64,000 bases of DNA, taken from Candidatus Rifleibacteriota bacterium (GTDB lineage: Bacteria; Muiribacteriota; Ozemobacteria; Ozemobacterales; Ozemobacteraceae). The translations under genes were made by a program, and so were the position numbers. Positions 51,223-60,517 of this stretch are shown here, in pieces. Positions within the stretch are counted from its first letter, which is position 1. Each line of letters begins with the position of its first letter. Below the pieces are notes generated by a model. The model was given only the letters and a program-made list of their open reading frames with translations. It did not search any database and had not been told where the DNA came from. The stretch lies in contig JAAYVD010000126.1 in NCBI GenBank assembly GCA_012517355.1, positions 62,001-126,000 of the forward strand, given 5' to 3'.

Positions 51223-52776
51223 TCAGAGGTCGTGGCCGCAGTACGACAGGTTGAAACTCTTGTTGCACAGTGGGAAATCCGAGATCGGCTGGTCCCGGAG
51301 GGACATGGCCAGGCCCATCCAGTTGTGGAACGACGGGTCGACCACCTTGTACCAGGCGAACTTCCCCGCCGCGTCGGTCTGCGCCACGTGGCAGATCTCC
51401 CCGCGCCAGCCCTCGGTCAGCGAGACCGCGAACCGGTCGGGGGCCAGCGGCCCCGGCAGCTCCGCCCGCACCGGGCCGGGAGGCAGACCGGCCAGGGCCT
51501 GCGCGATGAACGCCTCCGACCGCTGCACCTCGAGCCAGCGCACGTAGGCCCGCGCGAACACGTCGCCGCCGGGCAGGGAAGCGACGGGCACCTGCTGGAA
51601 CCGGTAGAACCCGGTCGGGAACTCCATCCGGACGTCCCGCTCGAACCCGCTGGCGCGCGCCGCCGGCCCGACCAGCCCGAGCTGCACCGCGGTCGCCCGG
51701 TCGACCGTTCCCGTCTCCTCGAACCGCGCCATCACCGACGAGGCCGTCCACAACAGGTTGACCGCGTTCCCGACGTCGGCGACGATTGGCACCAGCCTGG
51801 CCTTCAGGGAGTCGACGCGGGCAGGCTCCAGATCGAAGGCCACCCCGCCCGGCCGCACCAGGCCACGCCCGAACCGGCTGCCGCACAGCAACGCGCTCAG
51901 GTTCAAAAAGTCGCCGCGCAGACGGCCGCAGTAGGAGGCCGTGGGCAGGAACCCCACGTCGTTGGCCAGCGCCCCCAAATCACCGACGTGGTTGGCCAGC
52001 CGCTCCAGCTCGAGCCCGACCGCCCGGATCGCCATCGCCCGCGCCGGCACCCGGCACCCGGCCAGCCCTTCGACCAGCTGCGCGTAGGCCAGGCCGTGGC
52101 CCACCGTCGTGTCGCCGGCCAGGGTCTCCATCAGCGCCATCGTCCGCGGGCCGGGCCCGCCGGCCAGGGCGGGTTCCACCCCGCGGTGCTGGTAGCCGAG
52201 CGCGATCTCGAGATGGAAGACGGTCTCGCCGTGGCACTGGAACCGGAAATGGCCCGGCTCGATGACCCCCGCATGCACCGGCCCCACCGCCACCTCGTGC
52301 ACCTCCTCGCCCTCGACCCGGTAGAAGTCGGTGACGCAAGGCAGGATCTCCCCCCCCGCCGGCCGGCCCCAGGCATCGCGGCCGGGCCGCCAGGACGGAT
52401 GGTAGCGGATCGGCTTCAGCCAGGGGTGGCCTTCCGGCCGGATGCCCCACTGCTCGGCGATCTCGCGTTCGAACCAGTGGGCCGACGGGCAGTCGGGCGT
52501 CAGGGCCCGGTAGGTGTCCCCCGCGTCGGCCGCCAGCACCTCCAGGCAACCGTCAAGCGGCCAGGTGAGCACGGCCACCAGCCGCACCTTCCCCGCGCCC
52601 GCGCCGGCGCCGGCGCCGTCCCCCGCGCCCGCGGGCAACGGGTGACCGAACAGCGCGGCCAGGGTGGCGCCGGCCGAGACCGCTTCGCAGACCCAGCCGC
52701 GGAAGCCGTCGATTCCCAGCACGGGAATCTCGTTCACCGCCAGGGTTCCCCCGTTGATCAGGTGGGCGCCGATCAT
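51223..52776 (-). CDS. HyfG/HycE-like (NuoCD-like) large subunit lacking nickel ligands
   Basis: 517 residues from MIGAHLI, preceded by GGGAGG. An N-terminal NuoC-like part (about 60-150; YRALTPDCPSAHWFEREIAE) is followed by the NuoD/large-subunit part. In HycE/HyfG the two Ni-binding CxxC motifs are RxCGxC near the middle and DPCxxC at the end. Here the matching places read LAGDTTVGHGLAYAQ and LCNKSFNLSYCGHDL, so no [NiFe] site can be built. That fits the Ehr group of complexes rather than an active hydrogenase. It probably acts as an electron-transfer and coupling subunit in the cytoplasmic arm. Confidence 0.9.
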   Translation of the reverse strand: MIGAHLINGGTLAVNEIPVLGIDGFRGWVCEAVSAGATLAALFGHPLPAGAGDGAGAGAGAGKVRLVAVLTWPLDGCLEVLAADAGDTYRALTPDCPSAHWFEREIAEQWGIRPEGHPWLKPIRYHPSWRPGRDAWGRPAGGEILPCVTDFYRVEGEEVHEVAVGPVHAGVIEPGHFRFQCHGETVFHLEIALGYQHRGVEPALAGGPGPRTMALMETLAGDTTVGHGLAYAQLVEGLAGCRVPARAMAIRAVGLELERLANHVGDLGALANDVGFLPTASYCGRLRGDFLNLSALLCGSRFGRGLVRPGGVAFDLEPARVDSLKARLVPIVADVGNAVNLLWTASSVMARFEETGTVDRATAVQLGLVGPAARASGFERDVRMEFPTGFYRFQQVPVASLPGGDVFARAYVRWLEVQRSEAFIAQALAGLPPGPVRAELPGPLAPDRFAVSLTEGWRGEICHVAQTDAAGKFAWYKVVDPSFHNWMGLAMSLRDQPISDFPLCNKSFNLSYCGHDL

Positions 52777-52780
52777 CGCT

Positions 52781-54214
52781 TCAGCCTCCCAGCAGGGCCG
52801 CGGCCTGCCGCAGCAGGTGCTGCAGGGCGGGCGGCACATACCAGCCCAGGGTCACGATGCCCAGCCACAGCAGGCCGACGGGGAGCACGCGCAGCCCGCT
52901 CTCGACCGGCTTCTTCGCGGCCAGCTCGGCGGGGGGTTCCCCGCCCGCCATCTCCAGGAAGGGGCGGGCCATGCCGACAAACACCACGGTCAACAGGCCG
53001 AGAAAGGCCAGCCCGACGAAGGGGTGCCCGTTCTGGAAGGCGGCCCCGGCCACCATCAGCTCGCTCAGGAAGGCCCCCGAGGGCGGGGCGCCGGTCAGGG
53101 CCAGGAAGCCCAGCACCCACAGCAGCCCCGACGCGGGCAGCAGTCGCCGGACCCCGCGGACCTCCGCGATGGTCTTCGTATGGTACCCCTCCAGGATGTT
53201 GCCGGCGGTCAAAAACAGCAGCCCCTTGCCGAGTGAATGATTGATCGCGTGGAACAGCGCCCCGACCGTGCCCAGCCCGCCCAGCCCGAAGCCAAGGGCC
53301 AGGATGCCCATGTGCTCGACGCTCGAGTAGGCCAGCAGCCGTTTGAAATCGGTCTGCCCGACGATGAAGACGGCCGCCACGGTCATCGACAGGAGTCCCA
53401 TGCCGATCAGCGAACCCTGGCCGAACGTGGCCAGCCCGGCCGCTCCGCAGACCTGCCGCAACCGCAGGATGCCCAGGAAGGCGTTGTTGAGCAGGGCCCC
53501 GGACAGCAGGCAGGAGACCATGGCCGGCGCCTCGCTGTGAGCGTCGGGCAACCAGGTGTGCAGCGGCGCCAGACCCACCTTCGTGCCGTAGCCGACCAGG
53601 AAGAAGACGAACGCCATCTTCAGCCACGGCGCCAGCAGCACCCCTCCCCCCGCCACCAGGTCGGCCAGGATCAGGGTCCCTTCGATGGGGTTGGCGGCGA
53701 TGCTCAGGAAGAAGGTTCCCAACAGGGCCAGGGCGATGCCGACCGAGCAGATGACCAGGTATTTCCAGGTGGCCTCGAGCGACCGGCTGCTGCGGTGGAA
53801 GTAGATCAGCGGCGCGCTGGCGAGGGTGGTGGCCTCGATGGCCACCCACAGCAGGCCCAGGTGCTGCGACAGGCAGACCAGCGTCATGGTGGCTAAAAAG
53901 ACCAGCAGGCAGCCCACGAAGACGGCCTGGTGGCCGGCCGGGTACAGGCGGCACTCCCCGCGCAGGTAGGAGACCCCGTAGATGGCCGCGGCCAGGAACA
54001 ACAGGCTGGTGATGCTCAAAAACAGCATTCCCGCGGGATCGAGCTGCAGCCAGCCGCCCCAGTCGGCAACGGCCGGCCCGCCCCACAACCGGACGGTCAG
54101 GCCCGCGTGGGAGACCGCCGTGGCCAGCAGCAGGGCGTGCAGCACCGGCTTCCAGCGCACCAGGAAGGCGAGCAGACCGGTGATGGCGGGAACGAGCAGC
54201 AGGGCGTTCAGCAT
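52781..54214 (-). CDS. hyfF: HyfF-like antiporter-type membrane subunit
   Basis: 477 residues, mostly membrane helices (about 13). NuoN/HyfF-family motifs: WVAIEATTLASAPLIYFHRS, GTKVGLAPLHTWLPDAHSEA, LLAYSSVEHMGILALGFG and FHAINHSLGKGLLFLTAG. Such subunits move protons or sodium across the membrane. It starts 3 bp from the end of hyfE and ends 4 bp before hyfG. Confidence 0.93.
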   Translation of the reverse strand: MLNALLLVPAITGLLAFLVRWKPVLHALLLATAVSHAGLTVRLWGGPAVADWGGWLQLDPAGMLFLSITSLLFLAAAIYGVSYLRGECRLYPAGHQAVFVGCLLVFLATMTLVCLSQHLGLLWVAIEATTLASAPLIYFHRSSRSLEATWKYLVICSVGIALALLGTFFLSIAANPIEGTLILADLVAGGGVLLAPWLKMAFVFFLVGYGTKVGLAPLHTWLPDAHSEAPAMVSCLLSGALLNNAFLGILRLRQVCGAAGLATFGQGSLIGMGLLSMTVAAVFIVGQTDFKRLLAYSSVEHMGILALGFGLGGLGTVGALFHAINHSLGKGLLFLTAGNILEGYHTKTIAEVRGVRRLLPASGLLWVLGFLALTGAPPSGAFLSELMVAGAAFQNGHPFVGLAFLGLLTVVFVGMARPFLEMAGGEPPAELAAKKPVESGLRVLPVGLLWLGIVTLGWYVPPALQHLLRQAAALLGG

Positions 54215-54217
54215 CGG

Positions 54218-54868
54218 TCAGTCCTTCAGGGCCGCGAGCTTGCTGGTGTCCATGTGGATCTCCTCGATCTCGCGGTTGATCTGGAAGAGCGTGATGACCA
54301 TGACGAACACGCCCACGAAGATGTCGAGCAGGATGCCCATCTCGACGAGGAAGGGGGTCGCCGCCTCGACCGCGACGCCGAAAGTGAACACCCCGTTCTC
54401 GATGACGAGGTAGCCGAGCACCTGGGTGATGGCGTTGCGCCGGGCGACGATCAAAAACAGGCCGGTAAAGATCGTGAACATCGCGGTGGGCACCAGCAGG
54501 TCGGACCGGATGACCCCCGGCAGCGGCAGCCGGCCGCCCACCCAGAGGGCGAACCCCCAGGCGGCCACCCCGGCCAGCAGCGAGGCGGTGAAACCCACGT
54601 AGGGTTCCATCTCGCGCCGCACCCCGGCCTGCCGGATGGTCCGGAACAGGAGCGAGGGGAAGACGAGCCCCTTCACCACCATGGTGACCAGCGCCAGCAG
54701 GACGATGTGGGAATGGGGCCACCCCGCCTCGCCGGTGAAGAACAGGAAGGACAGACCCACCCCCTGCATCGCCCCGGCCCTGATGTAGACCCCGAGGCGG
54801 CTGGACCCCAGCATCAGCAGGTTGGTCAGCACGATGAAGACCAGCAGGGCCTCGAGCACCATGTTCAT
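54218..54868 (-). CDS. hyfE: HyfE-like membrane subunit
   Basis: 216 residues with about six helices (LEALLVFIVLTNLLMLGSSR, VLGYLVIENGVFTFGVAVEA, LLDIFVGVFVMVITLFQI). HyfE/NuoK-like, an anchor of the membrane arm. It starts 1 bp after the hyfC stop. Confidence 0.9.
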   Translation of the reverse strand: MNMVLEALLVFIVLTNLLMLGSSRLGVYIRAGAMQGVGLSFLFFTGEAGWPHSHIVLLALVTMVVKGLVFPSLLFRTIRQAGVRREMEPYVGFTASLLAGVAAWGFALWVGGRLPLPGVIRSDLLVPTAMFTIFTGLFLIVARRNAITQVLGYLVIENGVFTFGVAVEAATPFLVEMGILLDIFVGVFVMVITLFQINREIEEIHMDTSKLAALKD

Positions 54869-54869
54869 C

Positions 54870-55772
54870 TCAACGGGCCCCCAGCACCATGGCCAGCAGG
54901 GCCAGGATCAGCGACCCCACCAGGAGTTGCGGCACCTTGTGCATCCGCAGCCGGGCGATCGTCGACTCGACGACCCCGGTGAGCACGGCCACCAGGACCA
55001 GGCCACCCACCGCGGCCGGCCAGCCGACGTACCACGGACTGCCGGCCGGGACCAGGATGCCGACCACCAGGGCCCCCAGCAGCCAAAGCTTGAGGGCGGC
55101 GCCGTACAGGATCATCGCGAAATCGGGCCCGCTGTGGTCGAGCACCATCACCTCGTGGATCATGGTCAGCTCGAGGTGGGTGTTGGGGTCGTCGACGGGG
55201 ATGCGGGCGTTCTCGGCCAGGAAGATGACGAACAGCGCGGTGGCCACCAGCAGCAGCATGGGGCCTGCCTGCAGCCACAGCCCGTGGTCGATGGCGCCCA
55301 GAATGCCGGTCAGGGACAGCGAACCGGTCTTGCGGGCCAGGATGGCCAGGGCCAAAAACAGCGGCGGTTCGGCCAGGGCCGAGAAGGTGACCTCGCGGCT
55401 GGCCCCCATCCCCTCGAAGCTCGAGCCGGTGTCGAGAGCGGCCAGTACCGTCACGAACCGCATCAGGCCCAGCAGGCAGACCATCAGCACCAGGTCCCCC
55501 GTGAAGGAGAGGAAGGCCGGCTGCCCACCCAGGGGCAGCAGGGAAAGGGCCGCCAGCACGCTGGCCAGCCCGACCACCGGCCCCGCCACGAACACCCAGG
55601 TCGTGGTGCGGCTGTAGACCGCCCCCTTGCCCAGCAACCGGCGCAGGTCGTGGTACGGCTGCCAGACAGGAGCCCCCTGCCGGCCGGCGAAGAAGGCCTT
55701 GGTCCGGTTGATCACCCCCAGCAGCAGCGGGGCGAGCAGCAACGCCAGCAGGATGGGCACCAGGCCCGCCAT
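54870..55772 (-). CDS. hyfC: HyfC/HycD-like (NuoH-like) membrane subunit
   Basis: 300 residues from MAGLVPI; an earlier GTG at 55784 overlapping the hyfB stop is an alternative. NuoH/HycD motifs are seen: RTKAFFAGRQGAPVWQPYHD, LLGKGAVYSRTT, ALAEPPLFLALAIL and ARIPVDDPNTHLELTMIHE. The NuoH-like protein joins the membrane and peripheral arms. About eight helices. Confidence 0.93.
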   Translation of the reverse strand: MAGLVPILLALLLAPLLLGVINRTKAFFAGRQGAPVWQPYHDLRRLLGKGAVYSRTTTWVFVAGPVVGLASVLAALSLLPLGGQPAFLSFTGDLVLMVCLLGLMRFVTVLAALDTGSSFEGMGASREVTFSALAEPPLFLALAILARKTGSLSLTGILGAIDHGLWLQAGPMLLLVATALFVIFLAENARIPVDDPNTHLELTMIHEVMVLDHSGPDFAMILYGAALKLWLLGALVVGILVPAGSPWYVGWPAAVGGLVLVAVLTGVVESTIARLRMHKVPQLLVGSLILALLAMVLGAR

Positions 55773-55780
55773 CGTCACGG

Positions 55781-57817
55781 TCACCACAGGTTCCACCCCA
55801 GCAGGAACAACAGCGTCAGGGCGATGTACAGCACGTAGGCCTGCACCCGGCCCGACTGGACCCACCGCCAGGATTGGAAGAACGTCTCCACCCGGCGGAA
55901 CACCGGTTCGTAGAAGCGCTCGACGCAGGCATCCCCGGGGCGGGAGGCGAACCGGGCGGTGGCGGGGAACAGGCCCGCCAGCCGAGGCCGTTCCTCGCCC
56001 CCGCCGCGGACCGCCCCGAACAGATCGTTCAGCGGCTGGGCGAAAGAGGAACCGGTATACGACATGCGGGGGGTGGGGGCGGCGTAGCCGCAGTCCCAGG
56101 TGGGTGTCTCGCCGACCTCGCGGCCGGCCAGCAGCTGGTGCCGCACCACGGCCAGGAACCCGGCCAGCACGACCAGCAGGCCGCCGCCGGCGATGACCGC
56201 CCGCAGGAGGACCCCCGCCTTCAACAGCTCCAGCTCGATCTCGAGGGGGTTGAGCCGGAGGACGGTCGTCACCACCCGGCCGAGCACCGGCAGCGACCAG
56301 GCCACGCCCAGCAGGGCCACCACGCAGCCGACCGCGAGCAGGGCCATCGCGAGGGCCATGGGGGCTTCGGGCGGGGCGGCTTCCGCCGCCTCGGCGGTGC
56401 GGGGTTCGCCCAGGAAGGCGATGCCGAACACCCGCGCGAAGCAGGCGGCGGCCAGGCCCCCGATCAGGGCGAGGCCCATGATCGCCAGGGTGAGGGGCAC
56501 GGTGGATTCGCCGTGTCTGGAGACGAGCCCGGTGAAGGCCGCCAGGAAGATCAAAAACTCGCCGAGGAACCCGTTGAGCGGCGGCAGTCCCGCGATGGCC
56601 ACGGCACCGGTCAGGGCGCTGCCGGCCACGCCGGGCATGCGCTTGAGCAGGCCGCCCAGCCGGTCGAGCTGCCGGGTGCCGGTGGCCTGGACCAGCACCC
56701 CGGCCGCCAGGAACAGCAGGCCCTTGGCCAGGGCATGGTTGAGCACGTGCACCAGGGCCCCGGCCAGGCCGAGGACGGCCACCACGGTCTGACCGGTGGC
56801 GGCGCCCCACAGGCCAACGCCGAGGCCGAGGGCGACGATGCCGAGGTTCTCGACGGTGGAATACGCCAACAGGCGCTTGAGATCGCGCTGGGCGTTGGCC
56901 ATCACGATGCCCAGGATGCCCGAGACCAGTCCTAGGCCGATCAGGGCCGCCGCCGCCGGGCGGCCGGGCAGGCCGACCAGGGTGAGGGCCCGCAGCAGGC
57001 CGTAGATGCCCGTCTTGGTCATCGCCCCAGACATCAGGGCGGAAATGTGGCTGGGGGCGGCCGGGTGGGCGTCGGGGAGCCAGACGTGCAGCGGCACGAA
57101 CCCCGCCTTGGCCCCGAACCCGATGACCGCGGCCAGGGTCAACGCCCGGCGCGCCCGGTCGGACAGGGCCAGGCCGGCCAAAGCTTCGAACGAGAAGTCG
57201 CCGGCGCGCATACCCAGGTACAGGAAGAAGAACAGCAGGAAGGCCGCCCCGATGTGGGAGGCCACCAGGTAGATCCAGGCGGCGGCGCGGTTCTCGGCCT
57301 GGGCGTCGTCGAGGGCGATGATGAAGAACGCCGCCAGCGACATCACTTCCCAGGCGACCAGAAAGCCCAAGCCGTCCTGGGCCAGCAGGACCAGCGCCAT
57401 GCCCGCCTGCAGGAACCCGGCGAACAGCCCGACGTTGGCGGGGTTCACCGGATCGGCCCCGTGGGGGGAACCGGCGGCGGGACTGTGCCCGCCGCCGTGG
57501 GAGGCGCCGAGGTAGCTGGCGCCGTAGACAGCCGTCACCGCCGACAGGAGGGAAATGGGCAGCAGGAAGAAGGCGCTGAGCGGGTCGACCGCCAGGGCGA
57601 GGGTGTACCCGGTGTCGAACCAGGGCCATTCGAAGGCGGCCCGCCCGCCCTGCCAGAGGAGCTCCCCCGCCAGGGCCAGCCCGGCCAGGCCGCCGGCCGC
57701 CCCCGCCAGGCCCGCCGTCCAGCGGGCCAGCCAGGAATGGAAGCCGAGCAGGCGGCCGAGGATCCCCCCGAGGAGGGGCAGGGCGACGGTGGCAAGGATC
57801 AGGCTGGCGGCGGTCAT
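55781..57817 (-). CDS. hyfB: HyfB-like (NuoL/MrpD-like) antiporter subunit
   Basis: 678 residues from MTAASLI, the ATG overlapping the stop of the upstream regulator by 4 bp. About 15 membrane helices with proton-antiporter motifs: LLFLVAWEVMSLAAFFI-type segment, GFGAKAGFVPLHVWLPDAHP, AYSTVENLGIVALG and HVLNHALAKGLLFLAAG. The C-terminal part (residues 560-600) has a loop GYAAPTPRMSYTGSSFAQP. It pumps ions in energy-converting complexes. First membrane gene of the operon. Confidence 0.94.
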   Translation of the reverse strand: MTAASLILATVALPLLGGILGRLLGFHSWLARWTAGLAGAAGGLAGLALAGELLWQGGRAAFEWPWFDTGYTLALAVDPLSAFFLLPISLLSAVTAVYGASYLGASHGGGHSPAAGSPHGADPVNPANVGLFAGFLQAGMALVLLAQDGLGFLVAWEVMSLAAFFIIALDDAQAENRAAAWIYLVASHIGAAFLLFFFLYLGMRAGDFSFEALAGLALSDRARRALTLAAVIGFGAKAGFVPLHVWLPDAHPAAPSHISALMSGAMTKTGIYGLLRALTLVGLPGRPAAAALIGLGLVSGILGIVMANAQRDLKRLLAYSTVENLGIVALGLGVGLWGAATGQTVVAVLGLAGALVHVLNHALAKGLLFLAAGVLVQATGTRQLDRLGGLLKRMPGVAGSALTGAVAIAGLPPLNGFLGEFLIFLAAFTGLVSRHGESTVPLTLAIMGLALIGGLAAACFARVFGIAFLGEPRTAEAAEAAPPEAPMALAMALLAVGCVVALLGVAWSLPVLGRVVTTVLRLNPLEIELELLKAGVLLRAVIAGGGLLVVLAGFLAVVRHQLLAGREVGETPTWDCGYAAPTPRMSYTGSSFAQPLNDLFGAVRGGGEERPRLAGLFPATARFASRPGDACVERFYEPVFRRVETFFQSWRWVQSGRVQAYVLYIALTLLFLLGWNLW

Positions 57818-58599
57818 GGGGTCTTCGCCGGACGGTCGGGAAGCGGGCGCGTCGCACCCGTCCCGCCCGTTTTCTGGCCTGGGGCCCCTTGGCCGGAGGC
57901 TTCCTGGCCGGCACGCCCCTGGCCACCGGTTCCCTGGCCGGCCAGTTCCTCGAGGGCCCGGAACCCTGCCAGCAGGTCGGCCGGCGCGGCCCGTTCCCGC
58001 AACCGGGCCTGGAAGGCCGGTTGGCTGAGAGAGTTGGCCACTTCCGCCAGCAGGGTCAGGTGGGCAAAGACGGTTGGGCTGATGAGCAGGAAGACGATGG
58101 AAACCGGCTTCCCGTCGAGGGACCGCCAGTCGACCGGGTTCCGCAGGAAGGCCAGGGCGGCCATCGGATGTTCCAGGAGCGGTTCGATCAGGGGCCCCTG
58201 CATGTGGGGGATGGCCACACCGTTGTCCAGGCCGGTGGGCGCGACCTTCTCGCGGGCCACCGCCATCTGGCACAACAGGTCGCGGTCGACCTCGGGCGGC
58301 AGCGGCAGGCGGTTCAGCAGTTCATGGAACACCTCGTCCGGCGTGGCACCCAGAAGGTCGTGGAAGATGCCGCCGCGAGCCAGCGCTTCGGACAGCCGTG
58401 GGCTTTCCGAGGCCGATCGGGGGCCGGTCTCGCGCACCGGATGGTGGTGGGCGGCCGCCCAGTCGAGGACCTCCTCCCGGTTGAACCGCATCTGTTCCTG
58501 CACCGAGTAGTGGGGAAGAGCCTCGCGTTGGATCCATTGCTGGACCTGCTCCTCGGTCACGTTCAGGAGACGGGCGGCATCGGGCAGGGAGAGTTCCAT
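57814..58599 (-). CDS. DNA-binding (HTH) protein fused to EIIA-Ntr-type PTS domain
   Basis: 261 residues. Residues about 1-50 form a MerR/excisionase-like helix-turn-helix (LPDAARLLNVTEEQVQQWIQ, ALPHYSVQEQMRFNREEVLD). Residues about 85-225 are a PTS EIIA type 2 domain with the phosphorylatable His in GLDNGVAIPHMQGPLIEP. A Gly/Gln-rich tail of about 35 residues (GQGTGGQGRAGQ) follows. EIIA-Ntr receives phosphate from HPr-like proteins, so the protein may be a regulator of the Ehr operon it leads. Start chosen at MELSLPDAA rather than the long upstream frame, which lies in the promoter. Confidence 0.85.
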   Translation of the reverse strand: MELSLPDAARLLNVTEEQVQQWIQREALPHYSVQEQMRFNREEVLDWAAAHHHPVRETGPRSASESPRLSEALARGGIFHDLLGATPDEVFHELLNRLPLPPEVDRDLLCQMAVAREKVAPTGLDNGVAIPHMQGPLIEPLLEHPMAALAFLRNPVDWRSLDGKPVSIVFLLISPTVFAHLTLLAEVANSLSQPAFQARLRERAAPADLLAGFRALEELAGQGTGGQGRAGQEASGQGAPGQKTGGTGATRPLPDRPAKTP

Positions 58600-58627
58600 A
58601 CGACCTCGAACCGAAAAAAGTGCCCGA

Positions 58628-58656
58628 TTATTACCACACCCGGACTCCTTTGCCAA
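58628..58656 (-). promoter_or_regulatory. Promoter of the Ehr-type operon
   Basis: Minus strand TTGGCA (58651-58656), 17 bp, TAATAA (58628-58633). Start near 58621, about 22 nt before the ATG at 58599. The 429-bp gap to 59028 contains no gene besides this and the promoter of the cNMP gene. Confidence 0.7.
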
Positions 58657-58972
58657 GAAGATTCTTTCGGTCAGGGAAGTCGGGACTTCCGCATTTCGAC
58701 AGAAGCCTCGAGGGCGGCAGGGGACAAGGGAGAAAGGGAGGGGAAATGGCGAAGGGAGTCGCCAGCACGATCTGCGCAATCAGCATCGATGGTTGGATGA
58801 AGAGCGTGGAAGGATACGTCAGTCGACATGCTGGAGTGTCGGGAAATCGTTCGAGCCGTTCCGGTCTCAGGAACAGCCCTTCCTTGCGGGGATCGGGACC
58901 GATGACGCGAGTTCGGCAAGGCCGCCGTCCAGCCCGTCGGCGTGCCAATCCCTGGCGCTTCCCTGGGCATCA

Positions 58973-59001
58973 TTGACAGGGAGCGGGGCCGACGGTAGCA
59001 T
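58973..59001 (+). promoter_or_regulatory. Promoter of the second cNMP-ATPase gene
   Basis: TTGACA (58973-58978), 17 bp, TAGCAT (58996-59001). Start near 59008, with ribosome site CGGGAGGAA before the ATG at 59029. Confidence 0.75.
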
Positions 59002-59028
59002 GTCGGCATTCCACCGGGAGGAATCTGC

Positions 59029-60474
59029 ATGAGCCAGAATGACTTTTTGCGCGGGGTGTCCCTGTTTTCCGGGCTCACCGACGATGAACTGAAGAACCTC
59101 GGCGGCAAGGCCGAAGCGGTGCAGTTCGTGCGCGACGCGTTCATCTGCAAGGAAGGCCAGGCGGCCGATTCGATGTTCGTCATCAAGTCCGGCATCGTCC
59201 AGATCTTCTGCGACGACGGCAAGGGCGGCCGCAAGATCCTCACCCACCTGAAGCTGGGTGAGTATTTCGGCGAGATGGCCCTGCTCACCGAGGAACCGCG
59301 CACCGCCAGCGCCGTCGCCCTGGCCGAGACCGAGGTCATCCGCATCAAGAAGGACGACTTCCATTCTTTGCTCCGCACCTCCCCCGGCGTGGCCCTGTCG
59401 ATCATCAAGACCCTCTGCGAGCGGTTGGCCAAGGCCAACATCGGCACCGCCTCCGAGAAGAAGACCTACGTTTACGCGGTCATGGGCCCCGACACCGGCT
59501 CCGGCAAGAGCCTGTTCGCCCGCAACCTCGCCTACGCCATGCAGCAGGTGCTGGGGCGCGACATCCTGCTCTACGACCCGAACCTGCGCGACGATAAGGT
59601 CGCCCGGTTCCTGGGCGTGGCGAAGCACTCCCGCATCATCGACGAACTGGTCGACCGCGAGCGGGTCAGCGATCTCAAGAAATACGTGGAGAAGGCTCCC
59701 TGCGGGCTCCACACCATCGTCCCCCAGGAGAACGGCCTCACCGACCTGCGGCTGAAGGAGTTCCACACCTTCTCGATCATGAAGACGGTCATGGAGACCT
59801 ACGAATTCATCGTGGTCGACTCCAGCTCCATGTTCACCAAGGTCACCAAGGAGATCGTGCAGGGCGTCGACAAGATCGTCTACCTCATCTCGAGCAGGAA
59901 CGTCTCGGTCAACGGCCTCATCAAGCATTTCGAGGACACCCGCCGCACCTGGAAAGTCGATCCGACGAAGGTCCTGTACGGCGTCAACCGCATGACCGAC
60001 GACCCTGCCAAGGAAAGCAAGATCCTCGAGGAGGACAAAGCCTTCCTCCGGTTCGAACTCCCCTACGACAAGGCCCTGGCCGACAACCGCACCCCGGACA
60101 CCCAGGTGCTCGTCCAGCGCGAGCCCAACCACCCCATCGCCAAGGCCATCACCGAGATCGCCCACGCCATGTTGTTCGACCAGGTCCTCGGCCTCTCCCT
60201 GCCGACCTTCGACACCGACCCCGGCAAGAAGGAACTGGCCCGACGCTGGGCCGAGACCGGCCTCCAGGAACTGGGGGCGCTGCTGCGCCGGACCGAGCTC
60301 AAGACCCCGGTCACCCGCAACGGCCAGACCGTCCATCTCCTCGAGGGCCGCACCGCCAAGTGGCTGCTCAACCAGCACGTGGTCGCGCTGGTCAACTTCG
60401 CCAACCGGTTCAAGCAGGAGTTCGGCCTCGACAAGGTGATCTTCACCATGAACGGCCAGGAAAGCGTGGTCTGA
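59029..60474 (+). CDS. Cyclic-nucleotide-binding domain fused to MinD/CpaE-like ATPase, second copy
   Basis: 481 residues. cNMP-binding domain about 8-125 (FICKEGQAADSMFVIKSG, EYFGEMALLTEEPRTAS). MinD-like P-loop domain from about 145: AVMGPDTGSGKSLFARNLA, with the lysine of GKS intact, ILLYDPNLRDDKV and FIVVDSSSMFTKV. A third domain of about 80 residues follows. Same architecture as the gene at 35339 but longer and with the catalytic lysine. Signature lysine of MinD (before GG) is Asp here, so dimerisation differs from MinD. It could be a cyclic-nucleotide-gated localisation switch. Followed by a hairpin terminator. Confidence 0.9.
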   Translation: MSQNDFLRGVSLFSGLTDDELKNLGGKAEAVQFVRDAFICKEGQAADSMFVIKSGIVQIFCDDGKGGRKILTHLKLGEYFGEMALLTEEPRTASAVALAETEVIRIKKDDFHSLLRTSPGVALSIIKTLCERLAKANIGTASEKKTYVYAVMGPDTGSGKSLFARNLAYAMQQVLGRDILLYDPNLRDDKVARFLGVAKHSRIIDELVDRERVSDLKKYVEKAPCGLHTIVPQENGLTDLRLKEFHTFSIMKTVMETYEFIVVDSSSMFTKVTKEIVQGVDKIVYLISSRNVSVNGLIKHFEDTRRTWKVDPTKVLYGVNRMTDDPAKESKILEEDKAFLRFELPYDKALADNRTPDTQVLVQREPNHPIAKAITEIAHAMLFDQVLGLSLPTFDTDPGKKELARRWAETGLQELGALLRRTELKTPVTRNGQTVHLLEGRTAKWLLNQHVVALVNFANRFKQEFGLDKVIFTMNGQESVV

Positions 60475-60517
60475 GCCCGACCCCATTCTCCCCGCCCTGC
60501 CCCGTCCCGCCCCGCGC

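Noticed and set aside
51223-52776. Active [NiFe] hydrogenase
   Set aside because: Both nickel-binding CxxC motifs are missing from the large subunit.
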